This document shows positions 27,064 through 37,155 of a DNA stretch of 64,000 bases, in pieces. The notes under the pieces were generated by a model that was not told where the DNA came from, ran no database searches, and was given only the letters and a program-made list of their open reading frames with translations. Made by a program: the position numbers and the translations under genes. This DNA is from Paenibacillus luteus. Its GTDB lineage: Bacteria > Bacillota > Bacilli > Paenibacillales > Paenibacillaceae. Where the stretch lies: contig NZ_SKCD01000004.1 of assembly GCF_006542765.1 (NCBI RefSeq), forward strand, positions 124,001-188,000. The letters are read 5' to 3'. The stretch's first letter is position 1, and each line of letters begins with the position of its first letter.

Positions 27064-27942
27064 TTACTCCTTAACCGAGCCCATGACCAAGCCTTTGACG
27101 AAAAACTTTTGCAAGAATGGATAGACGATTAGGATCGGGAGAGCGCCGATGAAGATTTGGGCTGACTTTACTGTTTTTTGCGAGATGAGTGCAAGATCTG
27201 CCGGATTGATGCTCATCGAGCTCATGTCGCGCTGAATAATAACGGTTTGAAGGAAGGTCGCCAGCGGATAACGCTTCGGATCGCCAATATACAGCAAGCC
27301 GTCAAACCACGAGTTCCAATGAAACACCATGCTGAACAAAGCGAGCGTTGCAATTGCTGGAAGAGATACAGGCAAGTAGATACTGAACAATGTACGGAAA
27401 TGGCCCGCTCCGTCGATTAGTGCTGCTTCCTCCAGTTCTTTTGGTACGCCGCGGAAAAAGTTAAGCATCAGGATGGTCAAAAATACGTTAACTGCTCCTG
27501 GAAGCACAAGGACCCAAAAGTTGTCCATGAGCCCGATCTTTTGAATGACCATATAGAATGGGACAAGTCCCCCATTGAAAAGCATTGTGAACACGAACAG
27601 CCACGCGTATACATTACGACCACGGAAAGCCGAGTTTTCCTTAGACAGCGGATATGCAGCCAGGAAGGATAACAGCAGCGTTAGTAGTGTGCCGATGACG
27701 GTTCTCTTTACCGCGATCCACATCGAGTTTAGGAAGATTGGATTGCTTGTTGTTTTTTTGTACGCTTCAAGCGTAAAATCAACCGGCCACAATCCAACGA
27801 TATTGGCGTCAGCCGCCGCTTTGGCACTAAGCGATACCGCGAATACATGCAGCAATGGAATAACACATAGGAGCGCCAAACCGATCAATAGAATCGTATT
27901 AAACGTATTAAATATCCGATAGGATGATGATTTATGATACAT
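27064..27942 (-). CDS. Carbohydrate ABC permease, LplC/YtcP type (cluster B, galactan locus)
   Basis: A 292-residue six-helix CUT1 permease. The coupling loop is VPKELEEAALIDGAGHFRTLFSIYLPVSLPA, and the family C-terminal ending FLQKFFVKGLVMGSVKE is intact. ATG 27942 has GGAGG upstream. It is the last gene of the transport operon, paired with the LplB-type subunit 91 bp upstream. Its place beside GH35, GH2 and GH53 genes suggests galacto-oligosaccharides as cargo. Confidence 0.92.
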   Translation of the reverse strand: MYHKSSSYRIFNTFNTILLIGLALLCVIPLLHVFAVSLSAKAAADANIVGLWPVDFTLEAYKKTTSNPIFLNSMWIAVKRTVIGTLLTLLLSFLAAYPLSKENSAFRGRNVYAWLFVFTMLFNGGLVPFYMVIQKIGLMDNFWVLVLPGAVNVFLTILMLNFFRGVPKELEEAALIDGAGHFRTLFSIYLPVSLPAIATLALFSMVFHWNSWFDGLLYIGDPKRYPLATFLQTVIIQRDMSSMSINPADLALISQKTVKSAQIFIGALPILIVYPFLQKFFVKGLVMGSVKE

Positions 27943-28033
27943 TCAGCATAACCTCCGTTTTCAAGCGTAAACGGCTATTGCGAGCCTTAGGCTGCAGTAG
28001 CTCGTTTCGCGATAAGACATGAACCTCGCTATG

Positions 28034-29002
28034 TTAAAAAATTCTATAATTCGCTAATTTGTAAGCCAAGCGATAAGAGATGACGACCAGAATGAAGCTG
28101 ATCACGGACTTGAACAGCCCGATTGCGGTACCGAAGCCCATTTCGCCATTGAGTATCGCGGTGCGGTAGACGAAGGTGTCGATGATGTCGCCCTTTGCGT
28201 AGACCAACGAGTTGTACAGGTTGAAAATTTGGTCGAAGCCCGCGTTCAGTACATTGCCTAGCGCAAGCGTACCTACTACAATCGCGATCGGGATCATGGA
28301 CGGAACCGTAATATGGAGCGTCTGCTTCCAGCGGCTAGCGCCGTCGACCTCGGCGGCTTCGTAAAGCGACGGATTAACGTTGGCGAGTGCAGCTAAGAAA
28401 ACGACCGTGCCAAAGCCGAACTCCTTCCATACATCCGAGAGGATAACGGTAAACCGGAACCAGTCTCCATTGCCAAGGAAGAAGATCGGCTGGATGCCGA
28501 ACACGCCCGTGAGCAGCCGGTTTACGAGCCCGCCTTCCGTGGACAGCAAATCCGTAAGGATGCCGCCCAAGATCACCCATGACAAGAAGTGGGGCAAATA
28601 GACTAGCGTCTGAACAAATCGTTTTACAAGCTGCTTGCGGATTTCATTCAATAATATTGCGAATACGAAAGGCGCAAATAAATTCAGCACCATTTTGAAA
28701 ATAGCTATAATTAACGTGTTCCAAATGACCTGCAAGCTGTCTTCCCTCTCGAACAAATAACGGAACTGATCGAAGCCCACCCACTCGGAGCCTGTCAGGC
28801 CGAGCCAAGGTTTATAGTCCTGAAAGGCCATGACGAGCCCGCCCATGGGCAAGTAGGCGAAGATGATTAGAAAGACGAGGGATGGAAGCACCATGAGATG
28901 AAATGGCCATTGTTTTATGAGGTAATAAAACAGCGGTTTTCCTTTTAATTTGACAACAGTTCCTGAGGTGTCGTCCGGTTGAAGCGTTTGCTGCTGTGGC
29001 AT
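28034..29002 (-). CDS. Carbohydrate ABC permease, LplB type (cluster B, galactan locus)
   Basis: A 322-residue CUT1 permease with the LplB hallmark YLPMGGLVMAFQDYKPWLG and the coupling loop LYEAAEVDGASRWKQTLHITVPSMIP. The ATG at 29002 is chosen for GGGAGG seven bases upstream; the longer frame from 29038 reads through that site. It follows the binding-protein gene after about 200 bp that contain a strong terminator, so permease transcription depends on partial read-through or on a promoter in 29003-29160. Confidence 0.92.
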   Translation of the reverse strand: MPQQQTLQPDDTSGTVVKLKGKPLFYYLIKQWPFHLMVLPSLVFLIIFAYLPMGGLVMAFQDYKPWLGLTGSEWVGFDQFRYLFEREDSLQVIWNTLIIAIFKMVLNLFAPFVFAILLNEIRKQLVKRFVQTLVYLPHFLSWVILGGILTDLLSTEGGLVNRLLTGVFGIQPIFFLGNGDWFRFTVILSDVWKEFGFGTVVFLAALANVNPSLYEAAEVDGASRWKQTLHITVPSMIPIAIVVGTLALGNVLNAGFDQIFNLYNSLVYAKGDIIDTFVYRTAILNGEMGFGTAIGLFKSVISFILVVISYRLAYKLANYRIF

Positions 29003-29165
29003 GTTTGTTCCTCCCGCTGGATGAAATGTAGAACGCAATCAGCCTCTCTCGAAGCGCGTATGCACGGCGTTCCTTCTATAAAAATTATATCAGCGCGGCA
29101 AAAATCGAAGTAGCTAACAAACCCAACATTCATGGCACAAATGCAACCACTTTTTCGAAAAACGC

Positions 29166-29196
29166 AAAAAAAATACGGCCCCGCAAGGGCCGTATT
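29166..29196 (-). terminator. Intrinsic terminator after the cluster B binding protein
   Basis: Arms AATACGGCCC / GGGCCGTATT with a short GC loop and eight T on the minus strand. Placed between a binding-protein gene and its permeases, it would lower permease expression relative to the lipoprotein. Confidence 0.9.
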
Positions 29197-29209
29197 TCAA
29201 GCATTTCGC

Positions 29210-30907
29210 TTATTTCGCTACGTTTGAATACCACTCATTAACTTCCTTCGTAATATCGTCGCCGCCGGAGGATTTCCAGCTTTTCACGAACTCATCGAAC
29301 GCTTCCGCAGGCTTCGCGCCATAGATGATTTCATTGAAGGTTTGGGCTTCAATTTTTTTCAAGTAGTCCATGCGTGATTTCATCGTTTTGGTGGAAGGAC
29401 CTACAAACATATCCTTCTTCGAAATGTCCTCTTGCTGCATGACAACCGTTGCGGCAAGCGCCGTTTCTGGACCATATTGCGCAATAACCTCTTTCTCGCG
29501 GTACGTGGTTGCTTCCTTGCCTTCAGCTAAGTTAAGCAATGCTTTGAACTGCGCGTCAGGAATACGTGCGCCGTCACGAACGATGAAGTAACGAAGCGGT
29601 GCCGTAATTGCGCCGCCTGGCACATCATCCAAGTACAGCGGGTTGCCGCTCGCATCAAGCGCATAATCATAACCCTCGAATGCGCCTAGCTCAAACGGGC
29701 TGCCTTCTTGCGGATCGGCAAGGTTCTCGAACAAGTAGTTCTCGTAAGTAAAGAACGCTTCCGGATTTTTCATATCTTTGTTGATCAGAATAACGCCATT
29801 TACAAAATGAGTGCCATGACGCATCGCCGTGCCGTCTTCTCCTGTAGGAATCGCGTATGGTTTCCATACCGCGCCCTCTACGTTTTTGGCTGTGTCCAGC
29901 AAAGGCCAGCCGCTCATCCAATATGGCCCAGGAATAATCCCAGCCGTTCCGGCTACAGCCGGCTCGGACGTTTTGTTCTCATCCCAAAGCGCTGCTTCTT
30001 GCGGGATATACCCTTTGTCGCGCCATTCTTTCAGTTTGATCAGGCCTTGCTTGATGCCCGCGTTCGTGGAGCCGTATTCAAGCGTTCCGTCTGCTGCTAG
30101 GTTCCACTGTGATGGCAGTGTTCCGTAAGCGCCAAATACCCAAGAAGGGTCGCCCATCCAAGTGTTCATCGATGTTTTAAAGCCCACGCTTAGCGGCACG
30201 ACTTTGTCCGGTGCCAAGCCTTGCGGGTTGTTGTTCTTGAACGCTTCCATCACGGCTTCAAGCTCAGCGATCGTTTTCGGAGCTTGCAGATTCAGCTTAT
30301 CCAGCCAGTCTTGACGAATCCAAAGCAGGTAATCCGAGTTGTATGCGTAATCAAGCAATGGAATACCCATACGTTTGCCGTCATTGACATAAGCGTTCCA
30401 TACGCCCGGATCAAGGTTCATCGCAGCTTTCCATTTCTCGCCAGCATATTTATCGAATAGCGCTCCAGCATCCTGGAACATGCCCGAATCAATTAAATCC
30501 TGCGCAAGCAGCTTGTCATTGACAACGGCAATGTCCGGCATTTTTTGGCCAGAGGACATCGCCAGGCGCATTTTTGTAGCGAAAGCTCCATTGGTATCCG
30601 TTACGGACCATAAGGAATCTACTTTAATGCCAAGCGTATCAAGCGCCCATTTCGTCGCCACGTTATTTTCAATCGTTTCGCCTTCGCGGAACGTAAGCGC
30701 CGGGTCTACGCCCCAAGCGGTGGAAATTGTTACCGGAGGATCATATTTCTCTTTGTAAGGGTTTTCCTCATTGCCCACAGCAGCATTGCCATTCGCCGTA
30801 TTCGACGGCTCAGCCTTGTTGCCGCTATTGGAACAGCCGACAATGGCTGATACGATAAGAAGCATACATAGCGTAAACGTGAACCGTTTTTTGGATTTCG
30901 TATTCAT
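29210..30907 (-). CDS. Extracellular solute-binding lipoprotein, LplA type (cluster B, galactan locus)
   Basis: A 565-residue family-1 binding lipoprotein. The signal peptide ends in AIVGCSNSG with the lipid-anchored Cys, then an Asn/Ala-rich linker. The mature part has an LplA-like layout, including KNPEAFFTYENYLFENL near residue 380. ATG 30907 has GAGGGGG upstream. It has its own strong TATAAT promoter (30948-30943) and a terminator downstream, so it can be made in excess of the permeases. Inferred cargo: galacto-oligosaccharides released by GH53. Confidence 0.9.
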   Translation of the reverse strand: MNTKSKKRFTFTLCMLLIVSAIVGCSNSGNKAEPSNTANGNAAVGNEENPYKEKYDPPVTISTAWGVDPALTFREGETIENNVATKWALDTLGIKVDSLWSVTDTNGAFATKMRLAMSSGQKMPDIAVVNDKLLAQDLIDSGMFQDAGALFDKYAGEKWKAAMNLDPGVWNAYVNDGKRMGIPLLDYAYNSDYLLWIRQDWLDKLNLQAPKTIAELEAVMEAFKNNNPQGLAPDKVVPLSVGFKTSMNTWMGDPSWVFGAYGTLPSQWNLAADGTLEYGSTNAGIKQGLIKLKEWRDKGYIPQEAALWDENKTSEPAVAGTAGIIPGPYWMSGWPLLDTAKNVEGAVWKPYAIPTGEDGTAMRHGTHFVNGVILINKDMKNPEAFFTYENYLFENLADPQEGSPFELGAFEGYDYALDASGNPLYLDDVPGGAITAPLRYFIVRDGARIPDAQFKALLNLAEGKEATTYREKEVIAQYGPETALAATVVMQQEDISKKDMFVGPSTKTMKSRMDYLKKIEAQTFNEIIYGAKPAEAFDEFVKSWKSSGGDDITKEVNEWYSNVAK

Positions 30908-30942
30908 TGTAATCCCCCTCATGATTATGTTCTACATGTTCA

Positions 30943-30981
30943 ATTATAGGGGGAGCCGCAGCTCCAGCCTATGACACAAAG
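30943..30981 (-). promoter_or_regulatory. Regulated promoter of the cluster B binding protein
   Basis: TATAAT (30948-30943) preceded by GGAGCTGCGGCTCCCCC (30965-30949) and, further up, CTTTGTGTCA (30981-30972). No -35 hexamer is present, as expected of an activator-dependent promoter. The same parts occur before cluster C (61289-61356). Confidence 0.55.
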
Positions 30982-31010
30982 CGAACATATCAGCACCTTT
31001 TGCAACTACT

Positions 31011-32651
31011 TTACTGCTCACGGAACTCCTGAGGTGTCATCCCATAATACTTTTTGAACGTTTTGCTAAAATATTGCGGATTCTGATATCCGAGCTCGCT
31101 CGTAATCTCATAGATCTTCTTGTTCGTGTTCTTGAGCAAATAGAGCGCCCGCTCCATCTTCATCCCGATAATCCACTCGCTTAGACTTTCTCCCGTTTCA
31201 GCTTTAAATACTTTCGAGAGATATACCGGATGCAAAAACACGCGGTCTGCAATCGTCTTTACGGTCGTATCCTGACTTAAATTGTTCGCAACAATTTCCT
31301 GCACTTGCTTGACGATGAAGCTCTTTGCGCTCTCCTCATTCACGGACAGCTCGCTCTCCAGCTTTCTAAGCACGCCGATCGCCCAATCCTCTAGCCGCTC
31401 TGGTGACAGCACCACCATCTGGTCCAAAATAAAATCGATCCCCAGCTCGTTGATTTGAGATACATATTGTCCTTGTCGATGAGCGATATACATAAAGGCA
31501 TTCGTTAGCGCCAAATAGACCTCATACAGATGCTCTCTGGAATAACGCGTTTGCTTCAAATCGGCAAATACATCCTTGATTTTCTGCTCAACCGCATCCC
31601 ATCGTTTCGATTCCAGCAAGGTGATCAGGGTTGGCGGCTTATATAAGCTCTCCATCGATTTGACGAAGGTATTGTCTTTGCCTGCCCGGTCCTCCAAATA
31701 ATGAATCGCATGCTGCTCTTCATTGGCAATCAGGAACATCGCGCCAAGCCCCGAACGATATGACGTCGTAATCGCCTCCGGGAACTCAAACCAATCGGTC
31801 ACGACGATGGATATATCCCCTTTGAGGTAGCTGCTGACGTTCGTACGGAGCTTCTTCGCTGCTTCAGCCAGCTTAGCTTTCCGCAATTGCCTGCTCTCCA
31901 AGCTATAAACAATCTTCTCGCCGGGCTCGGATTTGGGCTGGGCCATAATGAGCAAATATTCATGCGGCGCCTTGCAGTGCCACACATGGAAGTCGTTCGC
32001 GAACGACTCCTCCGCAATATTGCCAACCGCAAACTCCATCAGCGAGACAGAGCTGTAATCCAAATGTGAAAACTGCTTGCCCAGCTGTACGAGCATCATC
32101 ACCGTCGGCCGTTCCATAACAAGCGGAATCTCATACTGCGACAGCTTCTCCTTGATCGTCTTCGGCGATAGCTGCCTGCCGAGCACCAAGTCCACCATAA
32201 AATTCGCCCGCAGCACTTTAAAATCGGACTTTCGGTCGTACATCAGCTGCTGATACTTTTCCGACTGCTCCCATTCATCCTTGAGCGCCTCAATAGCGCC
32301 TGACACAGTTTTCACAAATTCATCATCGTTCACCGGCTTTAATATATAATCAAAGGCCTGCAGCTGCACCGCTTTTTTGGCATATTGAAAATCAGAATGC
32401 CCCGTTAGCAAAATACATTTAATATGCGGCCACCGCTCGCCAATTTCCTGAATAAGCTCGAGCCCATTCATTTCTGGCATCGCAATATCGGTCACGACGA
32501 TATCAATCGCATTCTCCTCCAGCAGTTCTAAAGCTTCGAAGGCAGATGCTGCCTGATACACGCTTTTCACGCCAAAAGAGGACCAGGGGATCGTTTTCTC
32601 CAAGCTCCCCGTCACATAAGACTCATCATCTATTAATAAGATTTCAATCAT
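31011..32651 (-). CDS. Response regulator, YesN/AraC type (cluster B, galactan locus)
   Basis: A 546-residue regulator. The receiver domain has LLIDDE, phospho-acceptor Asp55 in IVVTDIAMP and Lys in ILKPVND. The C-terminal AraC HTH (about 445-546) reads VKTIADRVFLHPVYLSKVFKAETG and YEITSELGYQNPQYFSKTFKKYYG. It lies 20 bp after the kinase gene with its own AAAGGGG site and precedes the binding-protein promoter, the probable target. Confidence 0.93.
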   Translation of the reverse strand: MIEILLIDDESYVTGSLEKTIPWSSFGVKSVYQAASAFEALELLEENAIDIVVTDIAMPEMNGLELIQEIGERWPHIKCILLTGHSDFQYAKKAVQLQAFDYILKPVNDDEFVKTVSGAIEALKDEWEQSEKYQQLMYDRKSDFKVLRANFMVDLVLGRQLSPKTIKEKLSQYEIPLVMERPTVMMLVQLGKQFSHLDYSSVSLMEFAVGNIAEESFANDFHVWHCKAPHEYLLIMAQPKSEPGEKIVYSLESRQLRKAKLAEAAKKLRTNVSSYLKGDISIVVTDWFEFPEAITTSYRSGLGAMFLIANEEQHAIHYLEDRAGKDNTFVKSMESLYKPPTLITLLESKRWDAVEQKIKDVFADLKQTRYSREHLYEVYLALTNAFMYIAHRQGQYVSQINELGIDFILDQMVVLSPERLEDWAIGVLRKLESELSVNEESAKSFIVKQVQEIVANNLSQDTTVKTIADRVFLHPVYLSKVFKAETGESLSEWIIGMKMERALYLLKNTNKKIYEITSELGYQNPQYFSKTFKKYYGMTPQEFREQ

Positions 32652-32670
32652 TTGATTTCCCCTTTTCTAT

Positions 32671-34395
32671 CTAAGCTGTTGACCAAGTAATGGTGACTTT
32701 GAGCCCACCAAGCCCGGAGGAAGCAAAGCTCACCCCCGCCGTGCCGCGGAAGCGCAGGTGCATACGCTGATGCACGTTCCAGAGCCCACAGCCCATTTGC
32801 TCATCCATCTGGTTTTGCATTTTACGCTCCAGAATCATAATATCCTCGGTACTCATCCCTCTGCCGTCGTCCTCAACAATCAGCCTTGCCTCATCCTCAT
32901 TCCATTCCCCTGTAATCCGAATCACCGATGCGTCCGACCATGCCTCTATGCCATGAATGACAGCATTTTCGACCAGCGGCTGCAGCATCAGCGGCGGTAT
33001 ATCAAGCTGCCTCATTTCCGAAGGGACAGTAATCGTGTAATTTAATCTCGCCATACGCATTCTCTGGATTTCTAGATAGCTGCTCACGAAGTTGATTTCC
33101 TCGGACAACGAGACCAACTCACGCTCTTGACGCGTCGTGTACCGGTAGTAATTAGACAGATGATGCGACATCGCAACCACGGCCTCATTTTGCTCCAGCT
33201 TGGCCATACTCGAAATAAAAGAGAAGCAGTTATAGAAAAAATGCGGATTAATTTGCGATTGCAGCTGCTTTAACCTGGCTTCACGCACATGAATTTTCTC
33301 CAGATAGACCGTTTCGAACAGCTCCTGAATTTGCTCCACCATGAGATTGAAGCGCGTATACAAAAATCCGAACTCACTTTTGCCGCGCGGCTTCATGCGG
33401 ATGGAATAATCACCGTTTTTCAGCTTCTGAAAACCGATAATGAGCCGTTTGATTGGTACTTGAACCTGCGCGTAAAGCAAGTAGGCGGCCGTACAGCATA
33501 GCAGCAGCAGTCCAGCCATCGATATGTAAAACAGCTGGTTTGTTTTTTGGATCGGACGGATAATTTCAGAAATAGGAATGTAATCGATTAAATACCAGCC
33601 GATCGTCTCCGACTTCACGATATTGACCAAATACTTCTCATTCCCTACCTTCAAATTCCGGCTCTCCATATCCTGCAAAGGCCCGCTGTTCAACAGATCA
33701 ATGACATGGTTCGTCAGCTCCTTGTCCGCCGAGCGGTTGTAAATGACACCTATATCCTCCATATAATAAAATGGGTCCCTTCGGCCGTCGCTCTTGAACT
33801 TATCCAACATGTCTTTAATGCTCGAGCTGTAAAACTGCACCTCGATAATCAGATTGGAGCCGCTCGGGTCCAAGTAGCTGGAATAAGGCGTTACCGCATA
33901 GCGAGAGAACACGAATGGCCCAGTCTGGCTGTCCTCCGTCGGCTTCACTTGCCAGCCGGGCTTTAATCTTTGCTTCAGATCTGCATCGTCATAACGAATG
34001 ACATCATTATCTGATATGTCTCGGTGCAGCATAGGCGAATAAATATGAAGGCTGCTCCGCCATTTGGATGAGTTTTGCTGGATCGCAAGCTTGGTCTGAA
34101 TTCGCTTGATCAAGGTTGTCAGATCCAAATTCAGCACGGCCGTCTCGGCAAATATATCCCGAAGCGAGGCAATATCCGGGTCCTGAATAAGCAAATCCGG
34201 CCAAAGCGCCATGGAATCAATGCTTGTATCCACCTGGTTTTGAAAAAAAACAAGCTGGTTCGTATTGGATTTGTTCAGCTCCTCGCCCAATATATCCGTA
34301 CTCGTTTTATTAGAGTAGAAATAAAAGAGCATAATCGGCACGAGCATAATAATAATCAGCGCAACGATTTTCGTAAAAAGATTTATTTTCGGCAT
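32671..34395 (-). CDS. Sensor histidine kinase, YesM type (cluster B, galactan locus)
   Basis: A 574-residue kinase with TM1 at about residues 8-28, a ~250-residue extracellular sensor, and TM2 (LFYISMAGLLLLCCTAAYLLY). HAMP follows, then the phospho-acceptor His in QSQINPHFFYNCFSF, the N box PLVENAVIHGIE and G box VEDDGRGMS. ATG 34395 is preferred over the longer frame from 34479 because AAGGTG precedes it. It sits between the GH35 gene terminator and its response regulator, so kinase and regulator are a unit likely to sense galactan fragments. Confidence 0.92.
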   Translation of the reverse strand: MPKINLFTKIVALIIIMLVPIMLFYFYSNKTSTDILGEELNKSNTNQLVFFQNQVDTSIDSMALWPDLLIQDPDIASLRDIFAETAVLNLDLTTLIKRIQTKLAIQQNSSKWRSSLHIYSPMLHRDISDNDVIRYDDADLKQRLKPGWQVKPTEDSQTGPFVFSRYAVTPYSSYLDPSGSNLIIEVQFYSSSIKDMLDKFKSDGRRDPFYYMEDIGVIYNRSADKELTNHVIDLLNSGPLQDMESRNLKVGNEKYLVNIVKSETIGWYLIDYIPISEIIRPIQKTNQLFYISMAGLLLLCCTAAYLLYAQVQVPIKRLIIGFQKLKNGDYSIRMKPRGKSEFGFLYTRFNLMVEQIQELFETVYLEKIHVREARLKQLQSQINPHFFYNCFSFISSMAKLEQNEAVVAMSHHLSNYYRYTTRQERELVSLSEEINFVSSYLEIQRMRMARLNYTITVPSEMRQLDIPPLMLQPLVENAVIHGIEAWSDASVIRITGEWNEDEARLIVEDDGRGMSTEDIMILERKMQNQMDEQMGCGLWNVHQRMHLRFRGTAGVSFASSGLGGLKVTITWSTA

Positions 34396-34563
34396 AATGG
34401 CTTCGCACCTTTGCATGTCAGTCGTAGGGCTGTGGCTCCATCGTCTTATCGCCCTCTTCACCATACGTGTACCTATCATTCAATTCAAGCAGCAAAATTG
34501 AAATGTTTAAGCTGTTTTTGCAACCATTTTGCTTGGCCTGACCTCATTATTGACATCGATAAA

Positions 34564-34607
34564 CCAAAAAAACCGAAATTTCGGCATAATTGCCGAGATT
34601 TCGGTTT
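34564..34607 (-). terminator. Intrinsic terminator after the GH35 gene
   Basis: Read leftward, AAACCGAAATCTCGGCA pairs with TGCCGAAATTTCGGTTT (one mismatch), short loop, then TTTT. The arms also form an inner CCGAAATTTCGG palindrome. Confidence 0.85.
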
Positions 34608-34622
34608 GCATAAGGTCATGAA

Positions 34623-36938
34623 TTAATGAAACGCTTTGTACAATGCGGATGTGTAATAAGGAATCGAATCGATGCGATGGAAGATCGCAATCTCCACACC
34701 CTCAAACCGCTCCACGAGTGCCTGATTGACGAACGTGTGAACCGTTCCTTTACGAAGCGGCGTGATCGACAAATGAAGCTGCTTGTTCTCCAAATCATCC
34801 TTGAACTGCTTCAGTCCGATCGGCCAAGCTTCTCCATAATGGATATGATCGGTCAGCAGCTGATTATCGAGATAAGCGCCGGCAACATCTCCGTCGTATT
34901 CAACCTGCAGGAACAAATCCGATACTTGGCTAGGCCAATTCGTGTCCACTTGGACGAGCGCGCTTCGCTCAAGCGGCTTGTTCACTGTAAGAGACGGCGA
35001 ATAGACTGGAACTTCTATATTTACAGTATGGAACAATCCATCCTGCTGGCCGGTGGATGTGCCCTGACTTGCTAGCAAAGCGCCGTCCGGCAATGCTGGG
35101 CAGATGGAAACGCTCCAGCTTGCGCTGCCTTCGGAAGTAGATACTAACCGCTCATCCTTGATATAAAGACGACTGTCGCTGAGCACAAGCCTTTCCTCAC
35201 CCCAAATGCGGAACTTATACGTTGAGAGCGCCTCATCACGGGATAGAACAATCACTTTCACCTGCTCACCGCTTATCAGGTTTAGCGTAATGGTATGCTG
35301 CTTGCCGATTTGCGGAGTAACCACAATAAAACTTTCTTCAAGCTCAACCGTTGCTGATTCAATAGAGACAGCAGCAACGGTGGAACGGCTGAACACCAGC
35401 TCTGGCGCAAGTCCTTGCTGTGCATAAAAAACAAGGAGTGGTATTCCATTCACGTTCAGCTTGGTTAAAGGCTGAACGGTAGCCGTTACAAGCAGCGCGC
35501 CCGCAAGCTCTAGGTTAAATGGAAGCACCGCACTGACATCCCGCTTCAGCGTAAGCGTGCCATGATGAGGGAAGGCCACCTTGCCCTTCGCTGTATCCAG
35601 TTCAATCCGAACGTTTTCCCGATCTGGGAGCTCCAAATGATCTTGAAAGTTATTCAAGAAGAGAAAGCCTGATCCGTCCTTCTGACGCACACACCAGCGC
35701 ATCGACTCCATATCCTCAGGATGGATGCTGTCTTGTCCTTCAGGCAATACCGTTCCCATCGGTGCAAGTATGTCTCCAAATGCGTCCATGAATAAGGAAA
35801 GCGAACGAATCCGGTCATAGGATTTGCCGACGCGTCCGAATTCGCCAAGCGGCGATTGATAATCGTAGGTGATTTTCGGAAGGCCATATTCATTGAGATA
35901 ACCATGCTTGCCCTGTGGATTGGAGCCGCCATGATACATATAATAGCCAAGCAGATTGCTGCCGCTTGCCAGCTTCACGAGCGTCATCGCCTCGACGCTT
36001 TCCGGGCTGACGTTCGGACGGGCTGTATAGCTGACCTGCATGCCGCCAGCCATCTCGCAATAGGCAACGGGATAGTCCAGCGTATCGTAATTGACGCCTT
36101 CCGCCGGCTTGACATGAAGATCACGGTAAATGTATTCACCGCTTGGCGGCTGATTCGGAATCCATGGCGTATAGGCGTAGCCTGCCAGCATCGGCAGCGT
36201 ATCCGTCTCGGGCACGGCTGCTCCGCCCCATGCGGTTGCCGTGAAGAACATTGGCGTCATGCCTGCTTCCTCCGCTAGGCGGCGAAGCTCAGCCAAATGC
36301 TCGTTGCCGCCTTTGCCCGAAGACATAAATACGCCTGCTTTGTAGCCCCAGGAATCGAGCGGTGCGCCGCAGTGCATATATTCGTTTTCCAACTGCACTG
36401 CAATAACGGGTCCGCCCTCCTCGAACATGGCCCCCTTGACCTGCTTCGCGATTTGGCGATACAGGCGCTTCGCATAAAATAAATACAGCTCGTCATTGGA
36501 GCGTATTTCAAGCGGCTTGCCGAACACCCAATCCGGAATGCCTCCGTTTCTGACCTCGCCGTGGCAGAATGGTCCAATACGCAGAACAAGCGGCAGCTCC
36601 AGCTTTGCGCACAGATCTACAAAATGCCGCAGATTCCGATTGCCGCTCCAGTCGAAGATTCCTTCTTCTTCCTCATGGTAGTTCCAGAAGATATACGTCG
36701 CGATGACGTTGACGCCGCCTGCCTTCATCTTAAGCAGCTCTTCCTCCCAGTGGAGATAGGAGAAACGAGAGAAATGAAATTCACCTACAACAGGAATAAT
36801 CGGCAGCCCGTTGCGCAGCATGTAAAAATTCGTAAATCCGAAGCTCTCCCCTTTCGGGTTCGTGCCTTTGCTGCCTGACAGCTTGCCCGGCTTAATTTCT
36901 TTGTTCGGACCATCCAGCTTTAACGAGTACGTGGTCAT
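34623..36938 (-). CDS. Glycoside hydrolase family 35-type beta-galactosidase
   Basis: A 771-residue GH35-like enzyme. The TIM-barrel begins near residue 45 with LPIIPVVGEFHFSRFSY and WEEELLKMKAGGVNVIATYIFWNYHE, the classic GH35 opening. The proton donor is probably the second Glu of VQLENEYMH (about 185), and the nucleophile Glu may be in VAYCEMAGG. A C-terminal beta-rich half follows. There is no signal peptide, so it acts inside on imported galactosides. ATG 36938 has AGGAGG ten bases upstream; the longer frame from 36965 reads through that site. It shares the locus with GH2 and GH53. Confidence 0.88.
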   Translation of the reverse strand: MTTYSLKLDGPNKEIKPGKLSGSKGTNPKGESFGFTNFYMLRNGLPIIPVVGEFHFSRFSYLHWEEELLKMKAGGVNVIATYIFWNYHEEEEGIFDWSGNRNLRHFVDLCAKLELPLVLRIGPFCHGEVRNGGIPDWVFGKPLEIRSNDELYLFYAKRLYRQIAKQVKGAMFEEGGPVIAVQLENEYMHCGAPLDSWGYKAGVFMSSGKGGNEHLAELRRLAEEAGMTPMFFTATAWGGAAVPETDTLPMLAGYAYTPWIPNQPPSGEYIYRDLHVKPAEGVNYDTLDYPVAYCEMAGGMQVSYTARPNVSPESVEAMTLVKLASGSNLLGYYMYHGGSNPQGKHGYLNEYGLPKITYDYQSPLGEFGRVGKSYDRIRSLSLFMDAFGDILAPMGTVLPEGQDSIHPEDMESMRWCVRQKDGSGFLFLNNFQDHLELPDRENVRIELDTAKGKVAFPHHGTLTLKRDVSAVLPFNLELAGALLVTATVQPLTKLNVNGIPLLVFYAQQGLAPELVFSRSTVAAVSIESATVELEESFIVVTPQIGKQHTITLNLISGEQVKVIVLSRDEALSTYKFRIWGEERLVLSDSRLYIKDERLVSTSEGSASWSVSICPALPDGALLASQGTSTGQQDGLFHTVNIEVPVYSPSLTVNKPLERSALVQVDTNWPSQVSDLFLQVEYDGDVAGAYLDNQLLTDHIHYGEAWPIGLKQFKDDLENKQLHLSITPLRKGTVHTFVNQALVERFEGVEIAIFHRIDSIPYYTSALYKAFH

Positions 36939-37061
36939 ATGAGAAATGCCTCCTAATGTGATCAATCGTCATCAATTATTGTATTTGCAAACCAGCATCG
37001 CAGGCAGCGCAATGCCTTCTCCATTCCGAGCGCTGGCTTGCTTCAAACGCTAGCTGCACGA

Positions 37062-37096
37062 GAGAGTACCTCCAAATCGCTAATAGTCGTACTCTC
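37062..37096. promoter_or_regulatory. Inverted repeat between the GH2 and GH35 genes
   Basis: GAGAGTAC (37062-37069) and GTACTCTC (37089-37096), perfect 8-bp arms 19 bp apart, lie in the 217-bp gap upstream of the GH35 gene. The arms are too far apart for a good terminator and no T-run follows; a protein-binding site is possible. Nothing else was seen in this gap. Confidence 0.3.
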
Positions 37097-37155
37097 TTGC
37101 TATCGTATCAAACCCCTAACGCTGCATATAGGGTACATTCACAACATATTGGTTG